Assembly: GCF_000338295.1 (NCBI RefSeq)
Contig: NZ_ANMO01000116.1
Span: 1 to 64,000 of the forward strand
Length of the DNA: 64,000 nt
Direction: 5' to 3'
Source: Rhodopirellula europaea 6C
GTDB taxonomy: Bacteria; Planctomycetota; Planctomycetia; Pirellulales; Pirellulaceae
A program made the translations under genes and the position numbers. The notes beneath the pieces are model-generated. The model was not told the DNA's origin. It ran no database searches and saw only the letters and a program-made list of their open reading frames with translations. Numbering within the stretch: position 1 is the stretch's first letter; each line of letters starts with the position of its first letter. Shown here piece by piece: positions 35,459-44,600 of this stretch.

Positions 35459-37021
35459 CGGGGGCTTTCGATCCGTGGGGTAACTTTCCGGGCAAATGTG
35501 GGCGGGTCCGATTCGATCCGCCCACTTTTTTAATGCACGCCACCGGGAGGCGGCAGTGGTGACGCGGCGGAGAGCTGCAATTCGCCGCCCCCAGCCCTCG
35601 CTGTGGGACAATTGCAGCACGCCCGACAACAACTCGGCGTCTGCATCGTTTCGAGGTGACAAGTGCATTGCCCCGCGGCCACGCCGAGTCGCGATGACTC
35701 GGCACCCTGTCATCGCGAGCAACCCTTCCGGACCTCGAGTCACTCCAAAGCCGCTTTGACCTCGACCGCCAAAGGGCAGACGTGGGTCGGCGGTTGGTGC
35801 GACCGTGTCGTTGATCGTGACCACGCCGACATCCAAGCGTTCCGCAAACTCGCGAGCCTCGGACACTGGACCGAAAACGGAAGCCGCCAAGCGGTACGGG
35901 CATTCGTTGACGATTCGGACGGCTTGTTCGGCTTTTTGAACCGGGATGATCGAGATGACCGGTGCGAACACATCGCTCCGCAGGATCGCGTGGTCATCCG
36001 GCACATTTTGAAGCACCACCGGATGCAACTTGCCCGTCTGGCGAAGTCTTTCCGAGTTGTATTGACCGAGACTGTCCTCGGTTCCGTTCCCTAGGGCATC
36101 GTCGATTAAGTCGGCGACGCCGGAACGTGCGACTGGATGGACAGACACTTCGTTCGCGTCTCGTAGTCGATCGATGAGTCGTGGTGTGATCTGCGACGTC
36201 GATGGATGATTGGGGATGATCAATCGACGTGGGCCGATGCAGGTCGCTCCGCTGTTGAACAGCAACCCAAACGCCAGGGCATCGATCACTCGGTCCACAT
36301 CGGCACCGGGCAGAGCGATCGCCGCGTCAACGCCTGACAATTCCATGATCGATGGAGTCAGTGTTGCGGCGGATTGTTTGAGGACCTGTTTTCCGGTTTG
36401 CGCTGATCCAGTCAGGACGACCAAATCAACGCCCTTTGACTGTGCTTCGATCGCCGCCTCGGTGGATGAACCCAATAAAATGATGGCCGATTGGGGAACC
36501 CCCGCGGCCACAAATGCGGCAACCAGTTCCGCCGTGACGGCTTCCGATCCGGGAGCCGGTTTGAGCCAAACGTCGTTGCCGGCCGCCAGAGCCTGAGCCA
36601 TTTGCACTCCTGGCAAAAGCAGCGGGTAATTCCAAGTTCCGAGGATCAGAACGCGCCCCAGCGGGACTCGCGCGACAACACTGCGGACACCCCACATCCA
36701 CACCGGACGGCCCTTCAAACCGACCTTTCGGGGTGCGAGTGTTTTCCTGCCGTGCTTGCCGATCCACCGCAATGCGTCGCACAAGGGGATCAATTCCGAC
36801 GCCACCGTTTCTGCGTCATCGGTGCGTTGTTCGCTTCGACTCAAGCGTGTCAACTGATCAACTCGTGATGCGATTTCGTCGCGTGCTCGACCTACAATTT
36901 GACATCGCTCGCGAATCGACCACGTAGCCCAGTTTGAACCGTCGTGATAACCTATTCGCTCCGCACCAGGACGGTTTGAATTCGCGTTTTCTGACGTGGC
37001 GACCTGGGGTGCGTTGTTCAA
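35455..37021 (-). CDS. Aldehyde dehydrogenase of the carotenoid operon
   Basis: An NAD(P)-dependent aldehyde dehydrogenase of about 521 residues, probably oxidising a carotenoid aldehyde to the acid. Motifs: LGTWNYPLLLPGVQM, the catalytic Glu in MELSGVDAAIAL, Cys in NSGATCIGPRR, and DPRLPFGGRGQSGFG. As written, the frame has no stop and runs into the desaturase. With one A fewer in A6 (minus strand, 35526-35531) it stops at TGA 35455-35457, sharing ATGA with the desaturase start. The start is uncertain: the frame is open to 37258, but that part lies antisense to the nitroreductase gene; TTG at 37021 is my choice. Confidence 0.78.
35498..35531 (+). other. GC-rich hairpin followed by T6 (terminator-like on the plus strand)
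   Basis: GTGGGCGG (35498-35505) and CCGCCCAC (35518-35525) form a perfect 8-bp stem around a 12-base loop, and T6 (35526-35531) follows. On the plus strand this is the shape of an intrinsic terminator, although no plus-strand gene ends here. On the minus strand the A6 run comes first, immediately before the stem, inside the 3' end of the aldehyde dehydrogenase gene. Confidence 0.5.
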
Positions 37022-37048
37022 AACAATCTTGTAAGCGTTGGATGGAAG

Positions 37049-37654
37049 ATGGCAGTCAACGAAACGGATCTGGAAGTATTGCCCGTCATCGCTGATCGAT
37101 GGAGCCCGTATCGATTTGATGGGCGTGAAGTCGAAGATGACAAGTTGCGTCGGTGCTTGGAAGCCGCTCGTTGGGCCGCCAGCAGTTTCAATGATCAACC
37201 TTGGTCGTGGATTGTCGCACGTCGCCAAGACGGTGAAGCGTTTGAGGCGATGTTGCATTGCCTATTAGAAGCCAACCGGGATTGGGCGTCGCGAGCCGGT
37301 GTGTTGATTTGCACCGTCATTCGCACCAATTTTTCGTACAACCAAAAACCGAACCGAGTCGCTCTGCATGACCTCGGTGCGGCGGCGGCTCACATGTCAC
37401 TTCAAGCGACCTCCTTGGGTTTGCAGGTGCATCAAATGGCCGGTGTCAATTTGAGCCAAGTTCGAGGCCAATATCAGCTTCCCGAAGGCTACGAACCGGC
37501 CACGGCGATCGCTATCGGATACGCCGATGACCGTGAACCCAACACCGACGCCGAGCAAGTCTTGGAAGACCGTCAAAGCGGCGTGCGGGAAAGAACTCCA
37601 TTGAAGAACCAAGTCTTCATGGATGCATTCGGGCAAACAGCACCTTGGTTGTGA
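37049..37654 (+). CDS. Nitroreductase-family FMN protein
   Basis: A 201-residue flavoprotein of the nitroreductase fold. Visible features: IADRWSPYRFDGREV and CLEAARWAASSFNDQPWSWIV (FMN-binding N-terminal helix and loop), LHDLGAAAAHMSLQATSLGL, and HQMAGVNLSQVRGQYQLP near the C-terminus. Substrates of this family range widely, so none is assigned. The ATG at 37049 is clear of the divergent aldehyde dehydrogenase start. The regulator gene begins 4 bases after its stop. Confidence 0.87.
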   Translation: MAVNETDLEVLPVIADRWSPYRFDGREVEDDKLRRCLEAARWAASSFNDQPWSWIVARRQDGEAFEAMLHCLLEANRDWASRAGVLICTVIRTNFSYNQKPNRVALHDLGAAAAHMSLQATSLGLQVHQMAGVNLSQVRGQYQLPEGYEPATAIAIGYADDREPNTDAEQVLEDRQSGVRERTPLKNQVFMDAFGQTAPWL

Positions 37655-37658
37655 TTTC

Positions 37659-38810
37659 GTGAGTTCTCGAGGACAGCTCCTGCCTGGCGTCATCGGCCAT
37701 TCGCCCGCGATGCGTGAAGTTGATCGCGTGACGCGAAAGGTCGCGGTGAGCAATGCGTCGGTGCTGATCCTTGGAGAAACCGGAACGGGCAAAGAACTGA
37801 TTGCGTCAGCGGTGCACCGGTTGAGCCACCGCAGTGGCGGCCCGTTCGTTAAAGTCAACTGCGGTGCTCTGAGCGAGAGTCTGCTGGAAAGCGAATTGTT
37901 CGGGCACGTGCGTGGTGCCTTCACCGGAGCCGTTGCGAACCGAGCTGGTCGTTTCGAAGCTGCCGACGGAGGCAGTATCTTTCTCGATGAAATCAACTCC
38001 ACCACGTTGACATTGCAGGTCAAGCTTCTGCGAGTGTTGCAGGAGAAAGAATTCGAACGAGTCGGTGATACGTCAAGTCATCGCACCGACGCGAGAATCA
38101 TCGCGGCCAGCAACCGCGACTTGATGCGTCAGGTGCAGCTCGAAGAGTTCCGGGAAGACCTTTATTGGCGATTGAACGTGGTGCCAATCGAGCTACCTGC
38201 GCTGCGTCACCGTCGTGAAGACATCCCGGCTCTCGTGGCATTCTTCTTGGATCACTACAACGAAGTTAACGACCGATATGTGTCACACCTGGGACCCGGC
38301 GTGATGCGTGCGTTGCAAGACTACCACTGGCCGGGGAACGTTCGCGAACTTCAAAACTATGTTGAGCGAGCGGTGGTGATGAGTGACACCGATGAGTTGG
38401 TGCTCGACGCATTGCCACTGTGTGTTCGCGATCCTCATCACAGCGCGCCGGTTCGCGAATTGACCAGTGCCGCGGGTGGATTGCAGGCACCGCCGGTTTC
38501 CAACGGAATGAATGAAGTGCGTCCGGCCGACGTCGCTCCGGGAGCACCCGCCGGTGCAAATGCGGCACTTGATATCAATCGAATGGATCTGAAAACGCTC
38601 GCTCGGATCGTCGTCCAACGCGGTTTGGACGAAGCCGACGACGCCGAGGATTTGCACTCGGTCGTCGTCGATCAAGTCGAACGCGAACTGATTTCTCAGT
38701 TGTTACTGCGGTGCGGCGGCGTGCAGACCAAAACCGCGTCGCGTCTCGGGATGAACCGAAACACGTTGTCCAAAAAGATGAAGGACTACGGCCTGAACCT
38801 CGACGATTGA
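37659..38810 (+). CDS. Sigma-54-dependent transcriptional activator without a sensory domain
   Basis: A 383-residue enhancer-binding protein. The AAA+ domain begins almost at the N-terminus: GVIGHSPAMREV, Walker A LILGETGTGKELIA, the sigma-54-contacting loop RGAFTGA, Walker B GGSIFLDEINS, and HWPGNVRELQNYVERAVVM. A linker rich in Pro/Ala and a Fis-type helix-turn-helix (TASRLGMNRNTLSKKMKDYG) follow. No receiver, GAF or PAS domain precedes the AAA+ core, so activity must be set otherwise. The GTG at 37659 follows the nitroreductase stop by 4 bases; a frame open to 37623 would overlap it. Confidence 0.9.
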   Translation: MSSRGQLLPGVIGHSPAMREVDRVTRKVAVSNASVLILGETGTGKELIASAVHRLSHRSGGPFVKVNCGALSESLLESELFGHVRGAFTGAVANRAGRFEAADGGSIFLDEINSTTLTLQVKLLRVLQEKEFERVGDTSSHRTDARIIAASNRDLMRQVQLEEFREDLYWRLNVVPIELPALRHRREDIPALVAFFLDHYNEVNDRYVSHLGPGVMRALQDYHWPGNVRELQNYVERAVVMSDTDELVLDALPLCVRDPHHSAPVRELTSAAGGLQAPPVSNGMNEVRPADVAPGAPAGANAALDINRMDLKTLARIVVQRGLDEADDAEDLHSVVVDQVERELISQLLLRCGGVQTKTASRLGMNRNTLSKKMKDYGLNLDD

Positions 38811-38865
38811 TCGCGAGCTTTCAGGGCTGTTTCAATCGCCGGGTTGGTTCACTCGCAGGGCTAGT

Positions 38866-41010
38866 TCATTCAGCGTCAAACGGCAACCAATTGACCAAAT
38901 CAATCACGACGTAGCCGTTGGCATCTTCATTCGAGATAACCACTTTCGCGGGTTGTGATTTGTCGAACGCATAGATGCCCAACGACAGCAGCTTGCTGGA
39001 TTTGGAATCGGTTTCGATCTGCGTTTGATCAATTCGATGTGTCGTCGTGCCCCCTTTGTGATGGACATCGACGCGAGTTTGTTTGGATCGGTTGGAGTTG
39101 GTGGGAAAGCTCAGTCGCACCTCGTATTGACCCGATTTCGGCAGATCTGTCTGGTAGATCGCTTGCTTGATGCGATCGGTGACTTTTCCGTCGTGGTGAT
39201 AGCCCGAGCCGTAGAAGTTGCCCGAAGCATGACTTTGGATCCAACCGCCGATGCGTTCGGCTTGCGTGTCATCGACGCTGACGCCTTCGACGGTTTTCAG
39301 ATCCAACGACTCAGGATGGCTGGATTTCGCAACGCTCGGTGGCGTTTCCAGGATTTGTTCGTCATCGAGCAGACGCTTGCGAACATCCGTGTAGGGCACG
39401 TCTTGAACGGCGGTGTCGGATCGATTGGCGAGCGCCGCGATCGTCGCGGCGGATTGACCAAGGATCATGAAGACCGGTTCCATACGGATCGAACCGAACG
39501 CGACGTGAGTGGCCGAAACACAAACCGGTGAAAGCAAATTCTCGCACTCGTCGCGTTTTGGAAGCAACGCACCCATTGCGATTTTGTATGGGCCGCGGGT
39601 TGAAACGCCGAGGTCGCCTTCGTTTTGCACGTAGCCTTCCGGTGTGATGTATCGCTGGGTGTTGTGCGAGTCGATTCCGTAGGAACCCATGCCGACGGAG
39701 TCAGGGGTAGGCAAGTCTTTTCGCAAATGGTTCTCGGTCATCACGAATTGGCCGACCATCCGTCGGGCTTCGCGAACGTAGATCTGGTGCGGCCAGTGAT
39801 CGTTGTCGGTGAACTCATCCGCCGACAATCCCCACTGATTGATTTCGTCTTGGACTTCCTTTGGCACCCTTGGGTCGGTGGCGATGAAGTACAGCAACCC
39901 GCGTTGGTAATCTTCGTGTTGCTGAATGATTTCTTGGCGACGCTCGTAGGTGGCTTCGGGGTAGTCGTAGTTGGCACCAATGTTGTCGAAGCTGACAGGG
40001 CCGTGATTGTTGGTGTCCGTTTTGTGGTTCGGCAGCGGGTCGAATTTCTTGAACACATTTCGCCAACCGGCTTCGAAAGTACGAGCCATGATCTCGTACG
40101 TGGCGGGGTCATAGCCTTCCGGACGCTTCCACGCGACGCGGTTTTCTGGGTGATTGGTCATGCACGTGCGGAAGCAATAAGCTTGCACATGATCGTCAGC
40201 GGATCCAAACTCGCCCGGTGGATCGGGGCTGACCAAGGGAATCACGCCGCTGCTTGGGTCGCCCGGTACGACATACGGATCAACTCGTTTGGGCAGCACA
40301 TCAAAGTGGTGTGAGTGATGCAGGACGCCGGTTTGAACTCCCGCGTGAGGTTCGTTGTAATCTTTGATTCCTTCGCGGCCGTGAGCTGTTTGGACTCCCG
40401 CAGCGGCGATCAGGTCGCCTTCGTAGGTGGCATCGATGAACATCTTTCCCGGATAGGTTTTTCCGTCCAGTGTTTGAATGGATTTGATGCGACCATCCTG
40501 CTTCTTGACTCCCTTTTCCCGATCCAGCCAAGCGTCGCGAACGACAGTGATGTCGTGTTCGGCCAACATCTCATCGAGGATATTTTCGGCGACGTGTGGT
40601 TCAAACACCCACATCGTTGCTTGGTCATCGTCACTGGCCCGGTGCCCTTGGGCGCGGTTGCCGTACTTCTCTCGCGTTTGGAATTTCCAGGACGAGTCGT
40701 CTTGGTAGTGCTTGTAGACGCGGTGGTAGAAGTCCTTCGCGAGGCCACCAATCACCCCTTTATTGCCGGTGTCGGTCCAACCGAGTCCGCCACTGGTCAA
40801 GCCGCCCAAATGTTTGTCGGGCGAAACCATGATGACCGACTGCCCCATGCGAGCAGATTGAATCGCTGCGGTAACGGCGGCTGCGGTTCCGCCGTAAACG
40901 ACAACGTCGTGGGACGTTTCAGCATTTGTGCGTGAGGTGGGGAAGAGCAACAACGTGGCAAGAATCATCGAGCACATCGACAGACGATGGCTCCGAGAAG
41001 CGGAACGCAT
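38866..41010 (-). CDS. Exported FAD-dependent oxidoreductase with golvesin-like C-terminal domain
   Basis: A 714-residue protein. A signal peptide (MCSMILATLLLFPTSRTNA) precedes an FAD_oxidored domain: VVVYGGTAAAVTAAIQSARM is the flavin-binding fold, and DKHLGGLTSGGLGWTDTG is characteristic. FIDATYEGDLIAAAGVQTAHGREG is also conserved. The last 130 residues (SGNFYGSGYHHDGKVTDRI, LPKSGQYEVRLSFPTN, WLPFDAE) match the golvesin/xanthan-lyase-like domain. Such proteins are numerous in planctomycetes, and a role in polysaccharide oxidation or degradation is assumed; the substrate is unknown. Confidence 0.88.
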   Translation of the reverse strand: MRSASRSHRLSMCSMILATLLLFPTSRTNAETSHDVVVYGGTAAAVTAAIQSARMGQSVIMVSPDKHLGGLTSGGLGWTDTGNKGVIGGLAKDFYHRVYKHYQDDSSWKFQTREKYGNRAQGHRASDDDQATMWVFEPHVAENILDEMLAEHDITVVRDAWLDREKGVKKQDGRIKSIQTLDGKTYPGKMFIDATYEGDLIAAAGVQTAHGREGIKDYNEPHAGVQTGVLHHSHHFDVLPKRVDPYVVPGDPSSGVIPLVSPDPPGEFGSADDHVQAYCFRTCMTNHPENRVAWKRPEGYDPATYEIMARTFEAGWRNVFKKFDPLPNHKTDTNNHGPVSFDNIGANYDYPEATYERRQEIIQQHEDYQRGLLYFIATDPRVPKEVQDEINQWGLSADEFTDNDHWPHQIYVREARRMVGQFVMTENHLRKDLPTPDSVGMGSYGIDSHNTQRYITPEGYVQNEGDLGVSTRGPYKIAMGALLPKRDECENLLSPVCVSATHVAFGSIRMEPVFMILGQSAATIAALANRSDTAVQDVPYTDVRKRLLDDEQILETPPSVAKSSHPESLDLKTVEGVSVDDTQAERIGGWIQSHASGNFYGSGYHHDGKVTDRIKQAIYQTDLPKSGQYEVRLSFPTNSNRSKQTRVDVHHKGGTTTHRIDQTQIETDSKSSKLLSLGIYAFDKSQPAKVVISNEDANGYVVIDLVNWLPFDAE

Positions 41011-41060
41011 GGGGTTGGGATCCGGGTGGGGAAGGGATGGTGGGGCGGGTCAAAAAGAAA

Positions 41061-41087
41061 GCCCGATGAGTGGGACACTCATCGGGC
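41061..41087 (-). terminator. Rho-independent terminator after the small cytochrome gene
   Basis: GCCCGATGAGTG (41061-41072), loop GGA, CACTCATCGGGC (41076-41087): a perfect 12-bp stem. Read on the minus strand, it is followed by TTTCTTTTT, the expected U-tract, and lies 69 bases after the stop of the cytochrome gene at 41156. Confidence 0.85.
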
Positions 41088-41155
41088 TTCGCAGTTTAGT
41101 CGAACTCAGCATGCGTCATGGGCTTCATTGAAACCCAGACCATGGTCCGGGGCGA

Positions 41156-41554
41156 TCAAAGACCAGCGTCGGTCGCTGGCAATTCGTTCGATTTGATTTT
41201 TTCGCCGAAGGTCTTGCCGTCTTTGCTCTTCACTTCAGCAACTTTCTTGAAAGCGGCCGAGATCTTTGCGGCGGCTTCTTCTGGATGCTCTTTGAAGTAT
41301 TCCTTGGGGAAGTCCTTCTTGTCGAGCAGTTTGTGCAATGCACGTCCGTACTCGTTGCGAGCTTCTTTCTTTTCTGGTGCACCTTTGACGTGGCAGAGAT
41401 TGCAACCGGCTTTGCGAGTCGCTTTCACGAAATCAGCGTCGGTGTCTTCAGTGATGTAGTCAGCTTTCCACTGTTTGCCAAATTCGCTGATCGCGAACGA
41501 TGGGGTGGAAAAGCAGGCAGCGATGCCCAGAACAAGAGCCAAGCGTTTCATCAA
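41156..41554 (-). CDS. Small periplasmic c-type cytochrome
   Basis: A 132-residue exported protein with a signal peptide (RLALVLGIAACFSTPSFA) and one haem motif, CNLCH in RKAGCNLCHVKGAP. A Lys-rich helical C-terminal half (EYGRALHKLLDKKDFPKEYF) follows. I see no obvious distal Met ligand. It is transcribed alone and ends at a strong terminator. The partner is unknown. Confidence 0.8.
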   Translation of the reverse strand: MMKRLALVLGIAACFSTPSFAISEFGKQWKADYITEDTDADFVKATRKAGCNLCHVKGAPEKKEARNEYGRALHKLLDKKDFPKEYFKEHPEEAAAKISAAFKKVAEVKSKDGKTFGEKIKSNELPATDAGL

Positions 41555-41625
41555 GCAGGTTCCTCAAGTAAAGATCAGGTGGGTTTCAGGCGGGAGCCGA
41601 CGAGGCCGTCGACGCACTATTAAAG

Positions 41626-44600
41626 TCACGGTGTGGGGGGAAAGTCAAATGTACGTTCCATCGGCATTCTAGGTAGAGACCGTTCCTGGAATCCACCCAC
41701 AACTGATCCATCTTGCCTAAAGTCTCGCGGTGACCACCGGCTAGAGGGGGTGGATTCGGGCAGTTGTTCGGTCCAACGGACGGTCCACCGTGGTGGGCGT
41801 TCGTTCATCCAAGGCGGTGGATTTTCAAGGATTTCCAGGATATCGCTCATCGTTGTGATTCGGGTTTGCCCCAATTCGTCGCGAATCAACAGCATTGGGT
41901 CGTCCAAAGCGGTGTCGGTGTCGTAGGCGTTGCCTAAGCCACGTAAACGGACCCAAATTTCATCTCGGTCGACACGTGGGATTCCCGTTAATTCAATGTG
42001 AGGAATTCCCGTGTCGACGACAAAGACGCATTCCTCGGCTCGTCGCTCGATCTCGACCGGGTAGGGCGCGCTGACGCCCATCCGCATTTGCAGCAGCCCT
42101 TTGGGCGTGATCGCGGTCAACTGCTCCAGCGACAATCGCACAGATCCGGATGAGGGGTGAGGTGGTTGAAGTGCACCGCCCATTTCGATCATTCGGCGTG
42201 AAACCGCCAGCAATCCGTTTTCCCAAAGCAATTGAAGTTCGGCGGCGACGTCCATCCGCAACATCGTGATTTGACCGCGAACGATCACGTTGGACAGTTC
42301 AATGGAAACCAACGGCAACGCTCCGCTGGCATCTGAGACACCGCCGCTTTCGATTCGGTCATAAGGCAGCCGTTCTGGATCGGTGACGATGCTGAAAGCT
42401 TGCACATCGTCCCGACGCGAAGCGTTGTCGATCGTTACCGTGCAATCGCGCAGCCGGACGCGGCGGTTGTCGTTGATGGCGAACAGGGCTCCGCCGTCGG
42501 TTTCCGTTGCCGGCACGGTCCAGAAAAAATGCAGCCCTGACATCTCGATTCGGTGAGAACCGATCGTCATCATCTCGCTGCGTTGCATGTCCACGTTCTC
42601 GGTTGAACGGAACAAAATCTCAGTCCCACCAGGCAGACTGGACGAAAGAATCAAATCACTGCGTGGGATTGTCACCGGTGCGGATACGAGCTGTGGTGTC
42701 GCAATGTCGATGCGATCGATTTCCAACTCGTCGGCCAGCTGCAATGCATCAGACAAAGTCGTGGCAAGCTGCACGCCGGCGCGAGCGGCTTCTTCGCGAA
42801 GCTGGGGAACTCGTAGTGCTTCGGTTGAAACGATCTGAACTCGAATGGGTTCGGGCGGCGTTGTCGCCACTGGAAGATTGGTATCCGAATCCTTGGTGGC
42901 AACGGAATCGCCGGACGAGTCGCCGCCGGCGAGCGGTCGCGAGGAGCTCGTGGCGTTTGGGGTCAGCATGTTGGCTGCGACGGAGTCGGACGTGGTCGCC
43001 GAACCAACCGATTCGCCCGTCAGCGGATTCGCATTGACCGGCCCAATCATCGGCCCGCCAGCCATTGGAGTCGCGGTGTAGATCGGGTTGTTGCCAGACG
43101 CTCCTTCGCGATTGACAACGCTGGGGACTGTTGGGGCTAGCGGCAGCGTTTGGTAGGGCTCACCCGTCATTCCAGGTGGAAGAGGCAGGCCGCTGATGCG
43201 AGGCGGATCAATTCCGATTGAGGGTGAACTGTCGGTGCCGCTCCCGTCAGCGGATGCCGCGGAATCGTTGACCGTCATACCACCGGCGAGAGGCGTTGAC
43301 GCTGAGATGACAGAATCGGGATCGATCGACGGTGGGATTGATGGATCTTGTTGCGTTGTGCTGCGTCCCGTCATGCCGCTTTCAGCGATTTGATCGATCG
43401 CCGTCAAAGGTTCGGTTCCGCCGATGCCGGTGGCGCGAGCTTGTTCGGCAGCCGTTCCAGTCGCGGATGTTCCGCTGGGCAGCCGATCGCCGACGGATGT
43501 TGCTGGCAGTTGGCCTGGTGGCAGCAAGGCACCCTGCCCTGCCGACGTCCCGTTTCGCGGGGCCGTTGCGCCGGCGGTTTCGGTCGCAGGAGAGCTCGTT
43601 GATGTCGAAGTTGGTGCACCTTGCGAAAACGGCCGCGACGTCTCTAAATCGGTTGAACCGATGGCGTCTTGCAGGTTTTCGGTCGAACGTGGTGCGACGG
43701 ATTCCGTTGCATCAGGCGAGACCGAATTGTCGATCGCGAGACTGAAATCCCGCCGCGACGGCATGGAAAGCAGTTCCACCGCGAGTGCACTGAAGAGCAG
43801 AATTCCTGCGGCGATCATCCAAGGCAAATGGCGACGCAACCGTCGCATCGATTCGCGGTGATCATGATCTTCCACGGTCGGAACGGTGACGCCACGACTG
43901 CGTGGCAAGTTCTCTCGCGAGGCCAGTTCTCGCAGGTCCGCGATCAGCGTTTCGCTGCGCTGATAACGTTCCTCGGGAAGTTTCGCGAGCATCTTGTTCA
44001 GGATCGCCGTCATCTCCGGCGGAACATCCTCACGGTGTTCGCGGATATCTGGAATCGCGGCGTTGCCGTGGCTGAGCAACTTCTGCAGCATCGTTCCGCC
44101 AGGGAACGGTGGCGATCCGGTCAGCATGTAGAACAGCGTGCATCCCAGCGAATACAAGTCGCTGCGGATGTCGGCCAATCTTGGGTCGCGGGCTTGTTCG
44201 GGTGAGATGTAATCGAACGTTCCCAGCGTGACGCCACTGGCTGTCATGTCTTCGCTGGTGTCGAAGTTGTCCGACCGAGCCAACCCCATGTCGACGAGCT
44301 TGACCTCACCATCGGTCGTGACGATCACATTGGATGGTTTGATGTCTCGGTGAACGATGCCTCGCCGTGACGCGTGTCCGATTGCCTCGGCGACTTGGGT
44401 CGTGAAGAACAACGCGTCATCAAGCGACAACGGTCCTCCATTGGCGACCATGTCGCGAACATTGGCACCGTCGATGTATTCAAAGACGATGTAGTGCCAC
44501 GGGCCATCGTTGCCGACATCGAACACGCGAGCGATCAACGGGTGATCCAGCTTCGCGGCACTTTGGGCTTCGTTTCGGAAGCGTCGTTGCAAGTCGGGGT

